Positions 1-6,160 of a stretch of DNA of 8,846 nucleotides are shown one piece after another. The notes under the pieces are model-generated. The model had not been told where the DNA came from. It did not search any database and worked only from the letters and a program-made list of their open reading frames with translations. This stretch comes from Desulfuromonas sp. (GTDB lineage: Bacteria; Desulfobacterota; Desulfuromonadia; Desulfuromonadales; SZUA-401), in the NCBI GenBank assembly GCA_002869605.1, contig PKUI01000197.1, positions 1 through 8,846 of the forward strand, read 5' to 3'. Made by a program: the position numbers and the translations under genes. Numbering within the stretch: position 1 is the first letter of the stretch; the number at the start of each line of letters is the position of its first letter.

Positions 1-309
1 GAGGTCGAAGGGGATACCGCTTTCGAGGGCGAAGACGTTGGTCGTGCCGAGAGGGATGAAGGCGAGCGGCATGTCGCTACCGGCCAGACCGTTGATGACC
101 TCGTTGAGGGTGCCGTCGCCACCGGCGGCGACGATCCTTGTGAAGGGGCCGGAGCGCATTGTCGTCGCGTGTTGTTCGGCATCGCCCGCGGCGCGGGTCA
201 GGTAGACTTCGACTTCGGCGCCGTGTTGCTGCAGGGCGCGGCGCACCGTTTCGATGCGCTGCGGGGCATGGTTTCCGGCGGTTGGGTTGGCGATTAAAAG
301 TAGGCGCAT
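1..309 (-). CDS. Diacylglycerol kinase / lipid kinase family protein, N-terminal part (cut by window edge)
   Basis: The minus strand from the ATG at 307-309 reads 103 codons without a stop to the left edge. The protein begins MRLLLIANPTAG, the usual first strand of the DAGK catalytic domain. It contains the nucleotide-binding motif GGDGTLNEV (residues 63-71) and PLGTTNVFA (86-94), both diagnostic of the YegS/DgkB/BmrU-like lipid kinases. Members transfer the ATP gamma-phosphate to a diacylglycerol or related lipid head group at the inner membrane. The true substrate cannot be told from this half, and the C-terminal half is missing. No clear Shine-Dalgarno sequence precedes the ATG, but the family N-terminus fits this start exactly. 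The gene lies downstream of the outer-membrane protein gene on the same strand, with a strong hairpin between them. Family call is secure; specificity is unknown. Confidence 0.93.
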   Translation of the reverse strand, partial: MRLLLIANPTAGNHAPQRIETVRRALQQHGAEVEVYLTRAAGDAEQHATTMRSGPFTRIVAAGGDGTLNEVINGLAGSDMPLAFIPLGTTNVFALESGIPFDL

Positions 310-329
310 AATTCAGGCCGCACGATAGA

Positions 330-363
330 GGAGAGGCCTGCTGTCACGACAGCAGGCCTCTCC
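330..363 (-). terminator. 15-bp perfect inverted repeat, terminator-like, 3' of the outer-membrane protein gene
   Basis: Arms 330-344 (GGAGAGGCCTGCTGT) and 349-363 are perfect reverse complements around a 4-nt loop. The hairpin lies 33 nt past the stop codon of the outer-membrane protein gene and 20 nt before the start of the lipid kinase gene, both on the minus strand. On the minus strand it is followed by CTCTATCG rather than a T run. It may therefore be a weak terminator, a 3'-end mRNA-stabilising hairpin or a pause site. The structure is certain; its role is inferred. Confidence 0.6.
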
Positions 364-396
364 ATGTTTGCAGGGATACGGATCGGCTGCGGTTTG

Positions 397-1143
397 CTAC
401 CAGCCGACGCTGACTTTGAGAGAGTAGACCGGCTGCTCGAGATACTCAATGTCGGCGGTGAGCCGCACTACGGCCATCGCCATTTGCACGCCGCCGAAGT
501 AGCGGGTCATGGTGGTGTCGTAATCCTCGATGAGGTTGGTGGCGCTGATGATATTATTCTCGATTTTGCCGTCGACGGCGACCACGCCGATGCCGACATA
601 GGGGGTGAGCATGGCGAAACCCTTGCTCAGAACGGCGTCAGCGGCATAGGTGGAGATGCTCAGGTCGTCGACCCCTTCGAGGCTGCTCCATGAACCGCGC
701 AGTGCGAAGGCCGGGGTCGCAACGCTCCCTTCAAGCAGTGCCCACTGCAGTTCGGCGCCGATGATTTCAACATCGCTGTCGGGGACCTGGGCGTAGCTGG
801 CTCCGACATCGATCCCGAAGGGGAGTCCCTTACGCACACGCAGGGTCGGTACGGCCAGGTAGTCCTGCCCCTCGAAGTCCGTGGTGCTGGCGTCCATGGC
901 CAATGCCCAGAGGTCCGAGTCGATTTCGACCAGGCTGGCAGCGACGCCGACGTCAAACCCGGTGACCCCCTGTGGCTCGGCCGGGGCGAGGGCACGGTAG
1001 GCGGTCATGGTGCCGACTTCCTTGACCAGCGAGTTGAAGGTGTCCTGGGCAATGTTGAGGTCGAGGTCAAGGTCGTAGTCTCCAGACCAGGCCGGGACCG
1101 CGAGCAGCAGAATCGCAAGAGATAACAGCAGGTGTTTTTTCAT
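397..1143 (-). CDS. Putative outer-membrane beta-barrel protein, family not recognised
   Basis: This 248-aa protein has a clear Sec signal peptide: MKKH, a hydrophobic core, then PAWS with predicted cleavage after S20. The mature part opens with an unusual alternating Asp-Leu stretch (residues 22-29, YDLDLDLN). It then shows many short alternating amphipathic segments rich in G, Y, F and W, ending in a terminal aromatic residue (LKVSVGW). A C-terminal aromatic is the known beta-signal read by the BAM complex, so an outer-membrane barrel of about 8-10 strands is inferred. No enzymatic motif is visible and I cannot place it in a named family; OmpW-like or other small porin-like barrels are possible. 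An AAAGGAG ribosome site lies 7 nt before the ATG, fixing the start. It sits between the U32 gene (164-bp gap) and the lipid kinase gene, all on one strand. Confidence 0.8.
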   Translation of the reverse strand: MKKHLLLSLAILLLAVPAWSGDYDLDLDLNIAQDTFNSLVKEVGTMTAYRALAPAEPQGVTGFDVGVAASLVEIDSDLWALAMDASTTDFEGQDYLAVPTLRVRKGLPFGIDVGASYAQVPDSDVEIIGAELQWALLEGSVATPAFALRGSWSSLEGVDDLSISTYAADAVLSKGFAMLTPYVGIGVVAVDGKIENNIISATNLIEDYDTTMTRYFGGVQMAMAVVRLTADIEYLEQPVYSLKVSVGW

Positions 1144-1188
1144 GGGGGTGCTCCTTTACGTTCGCGTGATGGATAGTATCGTCAGCCT

Positions 1189-1204
1189 TACAAGCTGTAT
1201 GCCA
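1189..1204 (-). promoter_or_regulatory. Candidate sigma-54-like promoter upstream of the outer-membrane protein gene
   Basis: The minus strand reads TGGCATACAGCTTGTA, resembling the sigma-54 consensus TGGCAC-N5-TTGC with correct GG-to-GT spacing. The invariant GC of the -12 element is GT here, so the match is imperfect. It ends 45 bp upstream of the start codon. I found no convincing sigma-70 pair in the same 164-bp gap; an isolated TACTAT lacks a -35 box. No enhancer-binding site was identified. Weak call. Confidence 0.25.
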
Positions 1205-1307
1205 TTTTCGTTCAGGCCAGCGAAAGTTTAGCAGATCCGACAGGTTATGGCCAGACTCTGCAGGGTAGCAGAGAAGCCAGTGTGGTGGGATTGCTACAGG
1301 TTAAGGG

Positions 1308-2537
1308 TCATGACGCCACGCTTGGGTCTGGCAACGGGCTGACGCGACGAAGCAGGTCGCCGGCCTGAATCGTCGACGGCACCTCGAAAACAACCCGTTG
1401 GTTCGGTTGAGCCACCTCGAGCGGTGCGCCGGATTCAGAGGCGAGCCCCGAGATCTGCAGTTGCTCGGTGCGCATGCCGGGGCCGATAATTTCCAGCGAC
1501 TCTTCTGCAAAAAAGCGGTTGCGAACCGTGAGCAGCGCACGGCCCTGGGTGACGCTTTCAAGGCGGCCCAGGAAGTCGCTGCGCCTGATGTAGCGCGAAT
1601 CTCCGGTATAGAGACCGGCGGGTTCCTCCCCCTGCAGTCCCTTGCCGTAGGGGCGATGGCTGACCATGTCGAGTTCCTTCAGCCAAAGCGAATCAACCTG
1701 CCAGTCTTGTGGTGTAGCCGCCAGGCGATCGAGGGCTTCACGGTAGACCCGCGTTACGCTGGCCACGTAATAGGGGCTTTTCATGCGCCCCTCGATTTTG
1801 AGGCTGTTGACGCCGGCGGCGACCAGGGCGGGGAGTTCCTCGAGCAGGCAGAGGTCGCGGCTGTTGAGCAGGTAGCTGCCGCGCGAGTCCTCTTCGATGG
1901 GAAAGTATTCTCCCGGGCGGCTCTCCTCCATCAGTGCGTACTTCCAGCGACAGGGGTGGGTGCAGGCGCCGCGGTTGGCGCTGCGGCCGGTGAGGGCCGC
2001 GGAAAGGAGACAGCGCCCCGACCAGGCGACGCACATGGCGCCGTGGACGAAGACTTCGAGCTCCACGCCGGTCGCCTTGCGGATGGCGGCGATCTCCTCA
2101 AGGCCCAGTTCGCGGGCAAGGTTGACCCGGGAGACGCCGTGAGCGGACCAGAAGTCGATAGACGCAGCATTGACGGTATTGGCCTGGGTCGACAGGTGCA
2201 GAGCGAGGCCGGGAGCTTCGTCTCGGATGGTCGCTATGGCGCCGGGGTCACTGACGATCAGTGCGTCGGGGGGGGCGTTGGCCAGTCTGCGCACCAGGGT
2301 TGCCAAGTCGTCAAGCTCGGCCTGACGAAAGAAGGCATTCAGGGTCAGATAAAGGCGTTTGCCGCGCGAACGGCAGAGTTGCAACGCCGACAGGTAGTCG
2401 TCCCAGCTGAGGTTGTCCGCCTGGGCGCGCAGACTGTAGTGTTGCAGTCCGGCATAGACGGCATCGGCGCCGTAATCGAGAGCGCAACGGAGTTTTTCAA
2501 GGTTTCCCGCCGGAGCGAGCAGTTCGGGGAGTCTCAT
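1308..2537 (-). CDS. U32-family protein, probable tRNA hydroxylase (TrhP/YegQ-like)
   Basis: This is a 409-aa protein starting MRLPELLAPAGN, the canonical opening of U32 family members. An upstream in-frame ATG at 2576 would add 13 unrelated residues and has no ribosome site, whereas GAGG precedes 2537 by 4 nt. The PROSITE-type U32 signature is complete at residues 161-179 (E-x-F-x2-G-A-M-C-x4-G-x-C-x-L-S). Cysteines at 169, 176, 192 (plus 196) and 230 have the spacing of the [4Fe-4S] ligands known in UbiU-type proteins. Other family blocks are HLSTQANT (114-121), SLKIEGRMKSPYYVA (245-259) and SHRPYGKG (293-300), followed by a C-terminal beta domain (about 310-395). Length and C-terminal domain fit TrhP/YegQ, which makes 5-hydroxyuridine at tRNA position 34 using prephenate. 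RlhA (longer) and UbiU (shorter) fit less well. It was historically annotated as a collagenase-like peptidase. Specificity is inferred. Confidence 0.88.
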   Translation of the reverse strand: MRLPELLAPAGNLEKLRCALDYGADAVYAGLQHYSLRAQADNLSWDDYLSALQLCRSRGKRLYLTLNAFFRQAELDDLATLVRRLANAPPDALIVSDPGAIATIRDEAPGLALHLSTQANTVNAASIDFWSAHGVSRVNLARELGLEEIAAIRKATGVELEVFVHGAMCVAWSGRCLLSAALTGRSANRGACTHPCRWKYALMEESRPGEYFPIEEDSRGSYLLNSRDLCLLEELPALVAAGVNSLKIEGRMKSPYYVASVTRVYREALDRLAATPQDWQVDSLWLKELDMVSHRPYGKGLQGEEPAGLYTGDSRYIRRSDFLGRLESVTQGRALLTVRNRFFAEESLEIIGPGMRTEQLQISGLASESGAPLEVAQPNQRVVFEVPSTIQAGDLLRRVSPLPDPSVAS

Positions 2538-2599
2538 TTGGCCTCGCAAGTTGTTTGACTGGTGGCAGATTATCATACCCGATGGTCACGAGTGAATCG

Positions 2600-2628
2600 C
2601 TTATAGCGGATACCTCGGTGGTGTTCAA
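2600..2628 (-). promoter_or_regulatory. Predicted sigma-70 promoter for the U32 gene
   Basis: On the minus strand TTGAAC (2623-2628) is followed after exactly 17 bp by TATAAG (2600-2605), matching 4/6 and 5/6 positions of the -35 and -10 consensus. Transcription would start near 2593, giving a leader of about 55 nt before the ATG at 2537. The -35 box lies 2 bp from that of the divergent plus-strand promoter. Confidence 0.55.
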
Positions 2629-2630
2629 TC

Positions 2631-2659
2631 TTGACAGGTCGGCAAAAACCCTTTAATTT
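2631..2659 (+). promoter_or_regulatory. Predicted sigma-70 promoter for the cpoB-like / LysM operon
   Basis: A perfect TTGACA -35 box (2631-2636) is followed after 17 bp by TAATTT (2654-2659) inside the only strongly AT-rich stretch of the window (2651-2678). Start of transcription is expected near 2666, about 40 nt before the ATG at 2707. An AT-only inverted repeat (AATTTT 2655-2660, AAAATT 2664-2669) overlaps the -10 region. It may simply reflect base composition or serve as a regulator site. Confidence 0.6.
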
Positions 2660-2706
2660 TTATAAAATTTTCGTATTTGTGCCCTCTGCGGGCCAAAGGA
2701 TTGTCG

Positions 2707-3393
2707 ATGCTTTTTGGTACTAAAAAATTATGGTTTGGATTTTGTCTGTTATTTTCGCTTGCGGGGCTGACAGGCTGCGCCGCTCCGAGTGCCGGAGGGT
2801 GTGGTGCGCTGGCGAATGTGGAGCTGGGCCGCCTGCGTGCTGAGCAGCAGCAGATGGCCGGGCAGCTGGAGACCCTCAACGAGGATCTGACTCTGGTCAA
2901 GAGCCAGCTTGCCGGACAGGAAGTGTTGATCGCCGATCTACAGCAGGAAGTGATCGCGTTGTCGGAGGGGCGTCCCTCGCGCAGTGCGAAACCGGTTGAA
3001 GAGGAAGGCGGCGATGTCGGTAGCCTCTCGCCGACAGAGGTTTACCAGCGCTCATTTGCCGAGTATGCTTCGGGGCGTTATCGTCAGGCAACCAAGGGGT
3101 TTGAACAGTTCCTGCGGGCTTTTCCTGACAGCCGCTATGTGGGGAATGCCCAGTACTGGCTGGCCGAGTCGTTGTATGCCCAGCAGGAGTTTGGTAAGGC
3201 GATTACCGCCTTCGAGGCGGTTGTCAAGCGTTATGCGCAAGGGGGCAAGGCGCCCGAAGCGCTCTATAAGCTGGCTGTGATCCACCATCGCCTGCGCCAG
3301 CAGGACAAGGCGCAGGAATATGTTGACCGACTACAGAACCTCTATCCTGAGAGTTCTGCGGCAAAGAAAGCGTTGCAAGGGGAAGGTTTCTGA
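2707..3393 (+). CDS. cpoB: CpoB/YbgF-like TPR lipoprotein (Tol-Pal / envelope coordination)
   Basis: This 228-aa protein starts at the ATG at 2707, which has AAAGGA 6 nt upstream. An in-frame TTG at 2677 would add ten residues ahead of the signal sequence and is less likely. The N-terminus is a lipoprotein signal with lipobox L-T-G-C, so C24 would be lipidated; residue 25 is Ala, not the Asp typical of inner-membrane retention, so outer-membrane sorting is likely. Residues about 37-87 form a heptad-rich coiled coil (VELGRLRAEQQQM onward). A linker leads to three TPR-like repeats (about 110-142, 147-178, 184-216) carrying the NAQYWLAESLYAQ and KAPEALYKLAVI signatures of YbgF C-terminal domains. 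E. coli CpoB couples Tol-Pal constriction to peptidoglycan synthesis by PBP1B. Here no tol or pal gene is adjacent; the downstream partner is a LysM protein. BamD is an alternative TPR lipoprotein but lacks the coiled coil. Confidence 0.83.
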   Translation: MLFGTKKLWFGFCLLFSLAGLTGCAAPSAGGCGALANVELGRLRAEQQQMAGQLETLNEDLTLVKSQLAGQEVLIADLQQEVIALSEGRPSRSAKPVEEEGGDVGSLSPTEVYQRSFAEYASGRYRQATKGFEQFLRAFPDSRYVGNAQYWLAESLYAQQEFGKAITAFEAVVKRYAQGGKAPEALYKLAVIHHRLRQQDKAQEYVDRLQNLYPESSAAKKALQGEGF

Positions 3394-3428
3394 TTCTCCT
3401 TACCATTGCCCAAGGGAGCCATTCGCGT

Positions 3429-4475
3429 ATGAAACGAATGCTGGTGCTGTTACTGCTGTTATGTGTCCTGCCCTGCTTTACCTGGGCCGAGGAACCGGGG
3501 GAAACCGCTAATGTCGATGACGACGCCCGGATTTACGTGATCAAGAAGGGGGATACCCTGTGGGGGATTTCCCGACGTTTTATCAAGGATCCGGAGTATT
3601 GGCCGAACCTCTGGGCCAACAATCCCTTCGTGACCAACCCGCACCTGATTTACCCCGGCCAGAAGATCAAGTTTCACGACGGGCGGATCGAGATCGTTCC
3701 GACCCAAGGCGAAGAGCAGGTCGAGGAGGCCATCGAAGAGAGTGTCGAGGCGCCGGTCGAGGTCGAAGAGACCGTTGTCATGCCGGAGCCGGTCGATGAA
3801 TTCATCATCCGCGTGAGCGGCGGCGAAGGGTTCATTGCCAGCGACGAGCTCGAGACGGTCGGCATGCTGGCGGACACCGTGGACAATCGTTACATGATGG
3901 TGGCCGGCGACACGGTTTTTGTTACCTTTGACGATCTTGCCGCGGTGCGACCCGGTGATCGCTTTACAGTTGTTCGCGCGACCGCTAAGGTTTTTCATCC
4001 GCACACCGATCGCTACCTCGGAGAGCGGATAAGCGAACTCGGGACCATCGAGGTACAGCAGGTGCACAGTGACGTGGCCACGGCAGAGATTATCGGCAGC
4101 AAGTTCGAAATCCTGCGTGGCGACAAGTTGATCATGGCATCCCCGCAGCGCATTGAAATTGCCCTGAAAAAGGCTTCTGCGCCCCTCGAGGGGGTGTTGG
4201 TCGAAGGGCGTAAGAACAAGATGGCACTGTCGGAGTTGGACTTCGTCTTCGTGGACCTCGGTAGCGAAGACGGTCTTGAGAACGGTAATATGCTCAATAT
4301 TGTCCGCGCGCGGCAGGTCACGGAGTTGGCCGAAGCCCGGCACCTCGATCTTCCGGGACGCCTCATGGGCGCGGCGATCGTTGTCGATGTCAAGCCGACC
4401 ACGGCAACGGCATTGATCCTCAAGTCCGTCGATGCCATCGAGCGCGGCGACAGGGTGATTGCTCAGTCCAACTAA
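3429..4475 (+). CDS. Exported LysM-domain protein with duplicated C-terminal domain
   Basis: This 348-aa protein has a Sec signal peptide (MKRM plus Leu-rich core, probable cleavage after A20 in FTWA-EE). A single LysM peptidoglycan-binding domain spans about 35-82 (YVIKKGDTLWGISRRF, then NPHLIYPGQKIKF). A Glu/Val/Pro-rich acidic linker follows (about 95-123). The remainder contains two copies of one roughly 72-residue beta-rich module, at 163-235 and 273-344. Both run VFV, a glycine turn, a VVRA/IVRA strand, ATAEII/ATALIL and end RGDKLI/RGDRVI. It probably binds murein in the periplasm; no hydrolase motif is seen, so a structural or scaffold role is inferred. AAGGGAG lies 10 nt before the ATG. 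It starts 35 nt after the cpoB-like gene, most likely in one operon, and is closed by the terminator at 4508-4546. Confidence 0.88.
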   Translation: MKRMLVLLLLLCVLPCFTWAEEPGETANVDDDARIYVIKKGDTLWGISRRFIKDPEYWPNLWANNPFVTNPHLIYPGQKIKFHDGRIEIVPTQGEEQVEEAIEESVEAPVEVEETVVMPEPVDEFIIRVSGGEGFIASDELETVGMLADTVDNRYMMVAGDTVFVTFDDLAAVRPGDRFTVVRATAKVFHPHTDRYLGERISELGTIEVQQVHSDVATAEIIGSKFEILRGDKLIMASPQRIEIALKKASAPLEGVLVEGRKNKMALSELDFVFVDLGSEDGLENGNMLNIVRARQVTELAEARHLDLPGRLMGAAIVVDVKPTTATALILKSVDAIERGDRVIAQSN

Positions 4476-4507
4476 GCGCTTCAGAGGAGGCAGGGCCTGA
4501 TCGGAAC

Positions 4508-4546
4508 ACAGGGGGGTGGACAGCAGTTCACCCCCCTGTTTCGTTT
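4508..4546 (+). terminator. Strong Rho-independent terminator after the LysM gene
   Basis: Arms 4508-4520 (ACAGGGGGGTGGA) and 4527-4539 pair over 13 bp with one G-T wobble around a 6-nt loop. They are followed by TTTCGTTT (4539-4546). This is a good intrinsic terminator 32 nt past the LysM stop codon. The T-rich end is only 23 nt before the dprA start. Confidence 0.85.
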
Positions 4547-4569
4547 GCGATGCTTTCATGGAGGGGAGT

Positions 4570-5643
4570 ATGGATTCATGGCAGTGGTTACGTTTCCACC
4601 TGGTGCCTGGCCTGGGGAGCCGCAAGCTGGAGCGTCTCCATGCCGCTTTTGGTTCTCTTGAGGCGTTGTGTGCCGAGACGCCGCGGATGTTGGCCGCACG
4701 CAGCGGCGTTGAGCGGGGGATTCTCGAGCGTCTACAACCAGCCGATGGTGAGTGGCTGAAAACGCGCGACCGTCTGGTGGCGCAGGGGGTGGCGCTGGTC
4801 TCGTGTTGGGACGAAAACTATCCAGCGTTGCTGAAGCAGATTCATGACCCACCGGCACTGCTCTACGTGCGCGGGGAACTCCCCCGTGGCAGTCTGCTGG
4901 CGGTGGTCGGAGCCCGTAAGGCGACCGATGCCGGGCGGGCCTGGACGGAAAAACTCTGTGCTGAGCTGGCGCGCTCAGGGATCGGCATTGTCAGCGGGTT
5001 GGCACGCGGCATCGATACCGCCGCTCATCGCGGGACGTTGCAGGGGGAGGGGCTGACCTGGGCGGTTCTCGGCAGCGGCATCGATTGTCTCTATCCGCCT
5101 GAGAATGCAAAGCTGGCGACCGAAATTGAAGGCAGCGGAGGGATCCTGTCCGAATATCCTCCCGGAACACCGCCCCTGCCGGGTCATTTCCCGGGGCGTA
5201 ACCGGATCATCAGCGGCTTGGCGCGCGGGGTGCTGGTGACCGAAGCCGCTGAAAACAGCGGCTCCCTGATCACGGCCGATTTTGCGCTTGAACAGGGACG
5301 GGAAGTTTTTGCCGTGCCGGGGCCGGTTTACCATCCCCATGGCGCAGGTCCTAATCGACTCATCAAGCAGGGGGCTCAGCCGGTGACCGCCGCCGAGGAT
5401 ATCCTGACCTGCTTCGGGGCCTTGCCGGTCGTCGCGACGTGCCCGCATGCCCTTCCGGAATTGAACGAACGTGAACGCTTGGTTTGGGAAAGTCTCGGTG
5501 CGGAGCCGCTTGCCAGCGAGGAAATCGCCATGAAGTGCGGCTTGACACCCCAGGAGCTTTCCGATATTTTACTGCACTTGGAATTGTCGGGAGGGGTGCA
5601 GCAATACCCCGGAATGCGCTTTTCTAGAAGGCTAACATCCTGA
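4570..5643 (+). CDS. dprA: DprA (Smf) DNA-processing protein, RecA loader
   Basis: This 357-aa protein binds single-stranded DNA and loads RecA onto it in the cytoplasm, chiefly during natural transformation, and is widely kept in non-competent bacteria too. An N-terminal helix-hairpin-helix/SAM-like region (1-60, LVPGLGSRKLERL) precedes the Rossmann-like core. That core carries VVGARKATDAG (112-122), SGLARGIDTAAHRGTL (142-157), GSGIDCLYPPEN (168-179), FPGRNRIISGLA (207-218), EAAENSGSLITADFALEQGREV (225-246) and GPNRLIKQGA (260-269). A C-terminal winged-helix domain (about 297-350) is present. All expected blocks are intact. I start at 4570 because GGAGG (4560-4564) lies 5 nt upstream; ATGs at 4516 and 4558 lack a ribosome site, and 4516 falls inside the terminator hairpin. 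It is followed after 15 nt by smg. Confidence 0.95.
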   Translation: MDSWQWLRFHLVPGLGSRKLERLHAAFGSLEALCAETPRMLAARSGVERGILERLQPADGEWLKTRDRLVAQGVALVSCWDENYPALLKQIHDPPALLYVRGELPRGSLLAVVGARKATDAGRAWTEKLCAELARSGIGIVSGLARGIDTAAHRGTLQGEGLTWAVLGSGIDCLYPPENAKLATEIEGSGGILSEYPPGTPPLPGHFPGRNRIISGLARGVLVTEAAENSGSLITADFALEQGREVFAVPGPVYHPHGAGPNRLIKQGAQPVTAAEDILTCFGALPVVATCPHALPELNERERLVWESLGAEPLASEEIAMKCGLTPQELSDILLHLELSGGVQQYPGMRFSRRLTS

Positions 5644-5658
5644 TAAGACAGGGATATT

Positions 5659-6141
5659 ATGACTGTTCCACTGAGCGAGAGAATCCTCGCAATCGTTAAC
5701 CTGATCGTGCAGAAGCTCATGGGTGAGCACGTCTGGGAAGGCGAAACGGAGATCGTAGAAAGTCTGCTGGCGAGCGGCTACGAACCTGAAGAGATCGATG
5801 CCGCCTTCGACTGGATGGCACATCTTTCGCCGCAAGCGCGCGAGAATAAGGCCTGCGGTCTGGCCGAACCGATGCCCCAGCGGGTTTTTACCGCCGAAGA
5901 GATACGCGTGCTCGGTGCCGAGGTGCTCGGCTTCCTGACCCGGCTACGGACCCTCGGCCTGGTCGACGAGGAGACCCACGAGGAGATCGTCGAGCGTGCC
6001 CTGCAGGTTTCCGATGACGGACTGACGCTCAAGGAGATGCGCATTATTGCAGCCTTGACCGTCCTCTCCCGTTGCCAGGTTGAGTGGCAGAGGGAGATGT
6101 CTTTCATTCTTGAAGAGGACTGGTCACATATCTACAACTAA
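5659..6141 (+). CDS. smg: Smg / DUF494 family protein
   Basis: This 160-aa acidic, mostly helical cytoplasmic protein matches the Smg/DUF494 family in length (about 155-160 aa), sequence character and genomic place between dprA and topA. Visible blocks include the N-terminal helix with VNLIVQKLM (13-21), a UBA-like turn in LLASGYEPEEIDAAFDWM (36-53), FTAEEIRVLGAE (77-88), GFLTRLRTLGLVD (91-103) and LTLKEMRIIAALTVL (122-136). No catalytic motif, signal peptide or membrane segment is seen. The molecular function of this family is not established. The linkage to DNA-processing genes suggests, but does not prove, a related role. It starts 15 nt after the dprA stop with a modest AGGG ribosome site, so the two are probably co-transcribed. 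Confidence 0.9.
   Translation: MTVPLSERILAIVNLIVQKLMGEHVWEGETEIVESLLASGYEPEEIDAAFDWMAHLSPQARENKACGLAEPMPQRVFTAEEIRVLGAEVLGFLTRLRTLGLVDEETHEEIVERALQVSDDGLTLKEMRIIAALTVLSRCQVEWQREMSFILEEDWSHIYN
6110..6138 (+). promoter_or_regulatory. Possible weak promoter for topA inside the 3' end of smg
   Basis: TTGAAG (6110-6115) and TACAAC (6133-6138) are separated by 17 bp, each matching 4/6 of the sigma-70 consensus. If used, transcription would start near 6145 and the leader of about 70 nt would contain the hairpins at 6145-6157 and 6161-6187. The elements overlap the smg coding sequence and may be chance matches. Confidence 0.22.
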
Positions 6142-6160
6142 CATACGAAACCTTCGTGCG

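Noticed and set aside
364..693. 109-codon plus-strand open frame
   Set aside because: It is antisense to the signal-peptide-bearing barrel protein, whose own ribosome site, signal peptide and C-terminal aromatic show it is the real gene.
1256..1273. 6-bp hairpin (CTCTGC / GCAGAG) after the U32 gene
   Set aside because: The stem is short, the loop is 6 nt and no T run follows on the minus strand, so it is too weak to call a terminator.
1398..2558. 386-codon open frame on the plus strand opposite the U32 gene
   Set aside because: It is the antisense of a conserved gene in a GC-rich region. The translation shows no family motif or domain and has no ribosome site.
2677..2706. Upstream TTG start for the CpoB-like protein
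   Set aside because: It would place ten polar residues ahead of a good lipoprotein signal. The AAAGGA site is positioned for the ATG at 2707.
4516..4569. Upstream ATG starts for dprA (4516 and 4558)
   Set aside because: The first lies inside the terminator stem and neither has a ribosome site. The family N-terminus and GGAGG support 4570.
3459..4625. 388-codon open frame on the minus strand opposite the LysM gene
   Set aside because: It spans the LysM gene, the terminator and the dprA start. The product is low-complexity His/Asp/Leu-rich without recognisable domains, typical of a GC-driven shadow frame.
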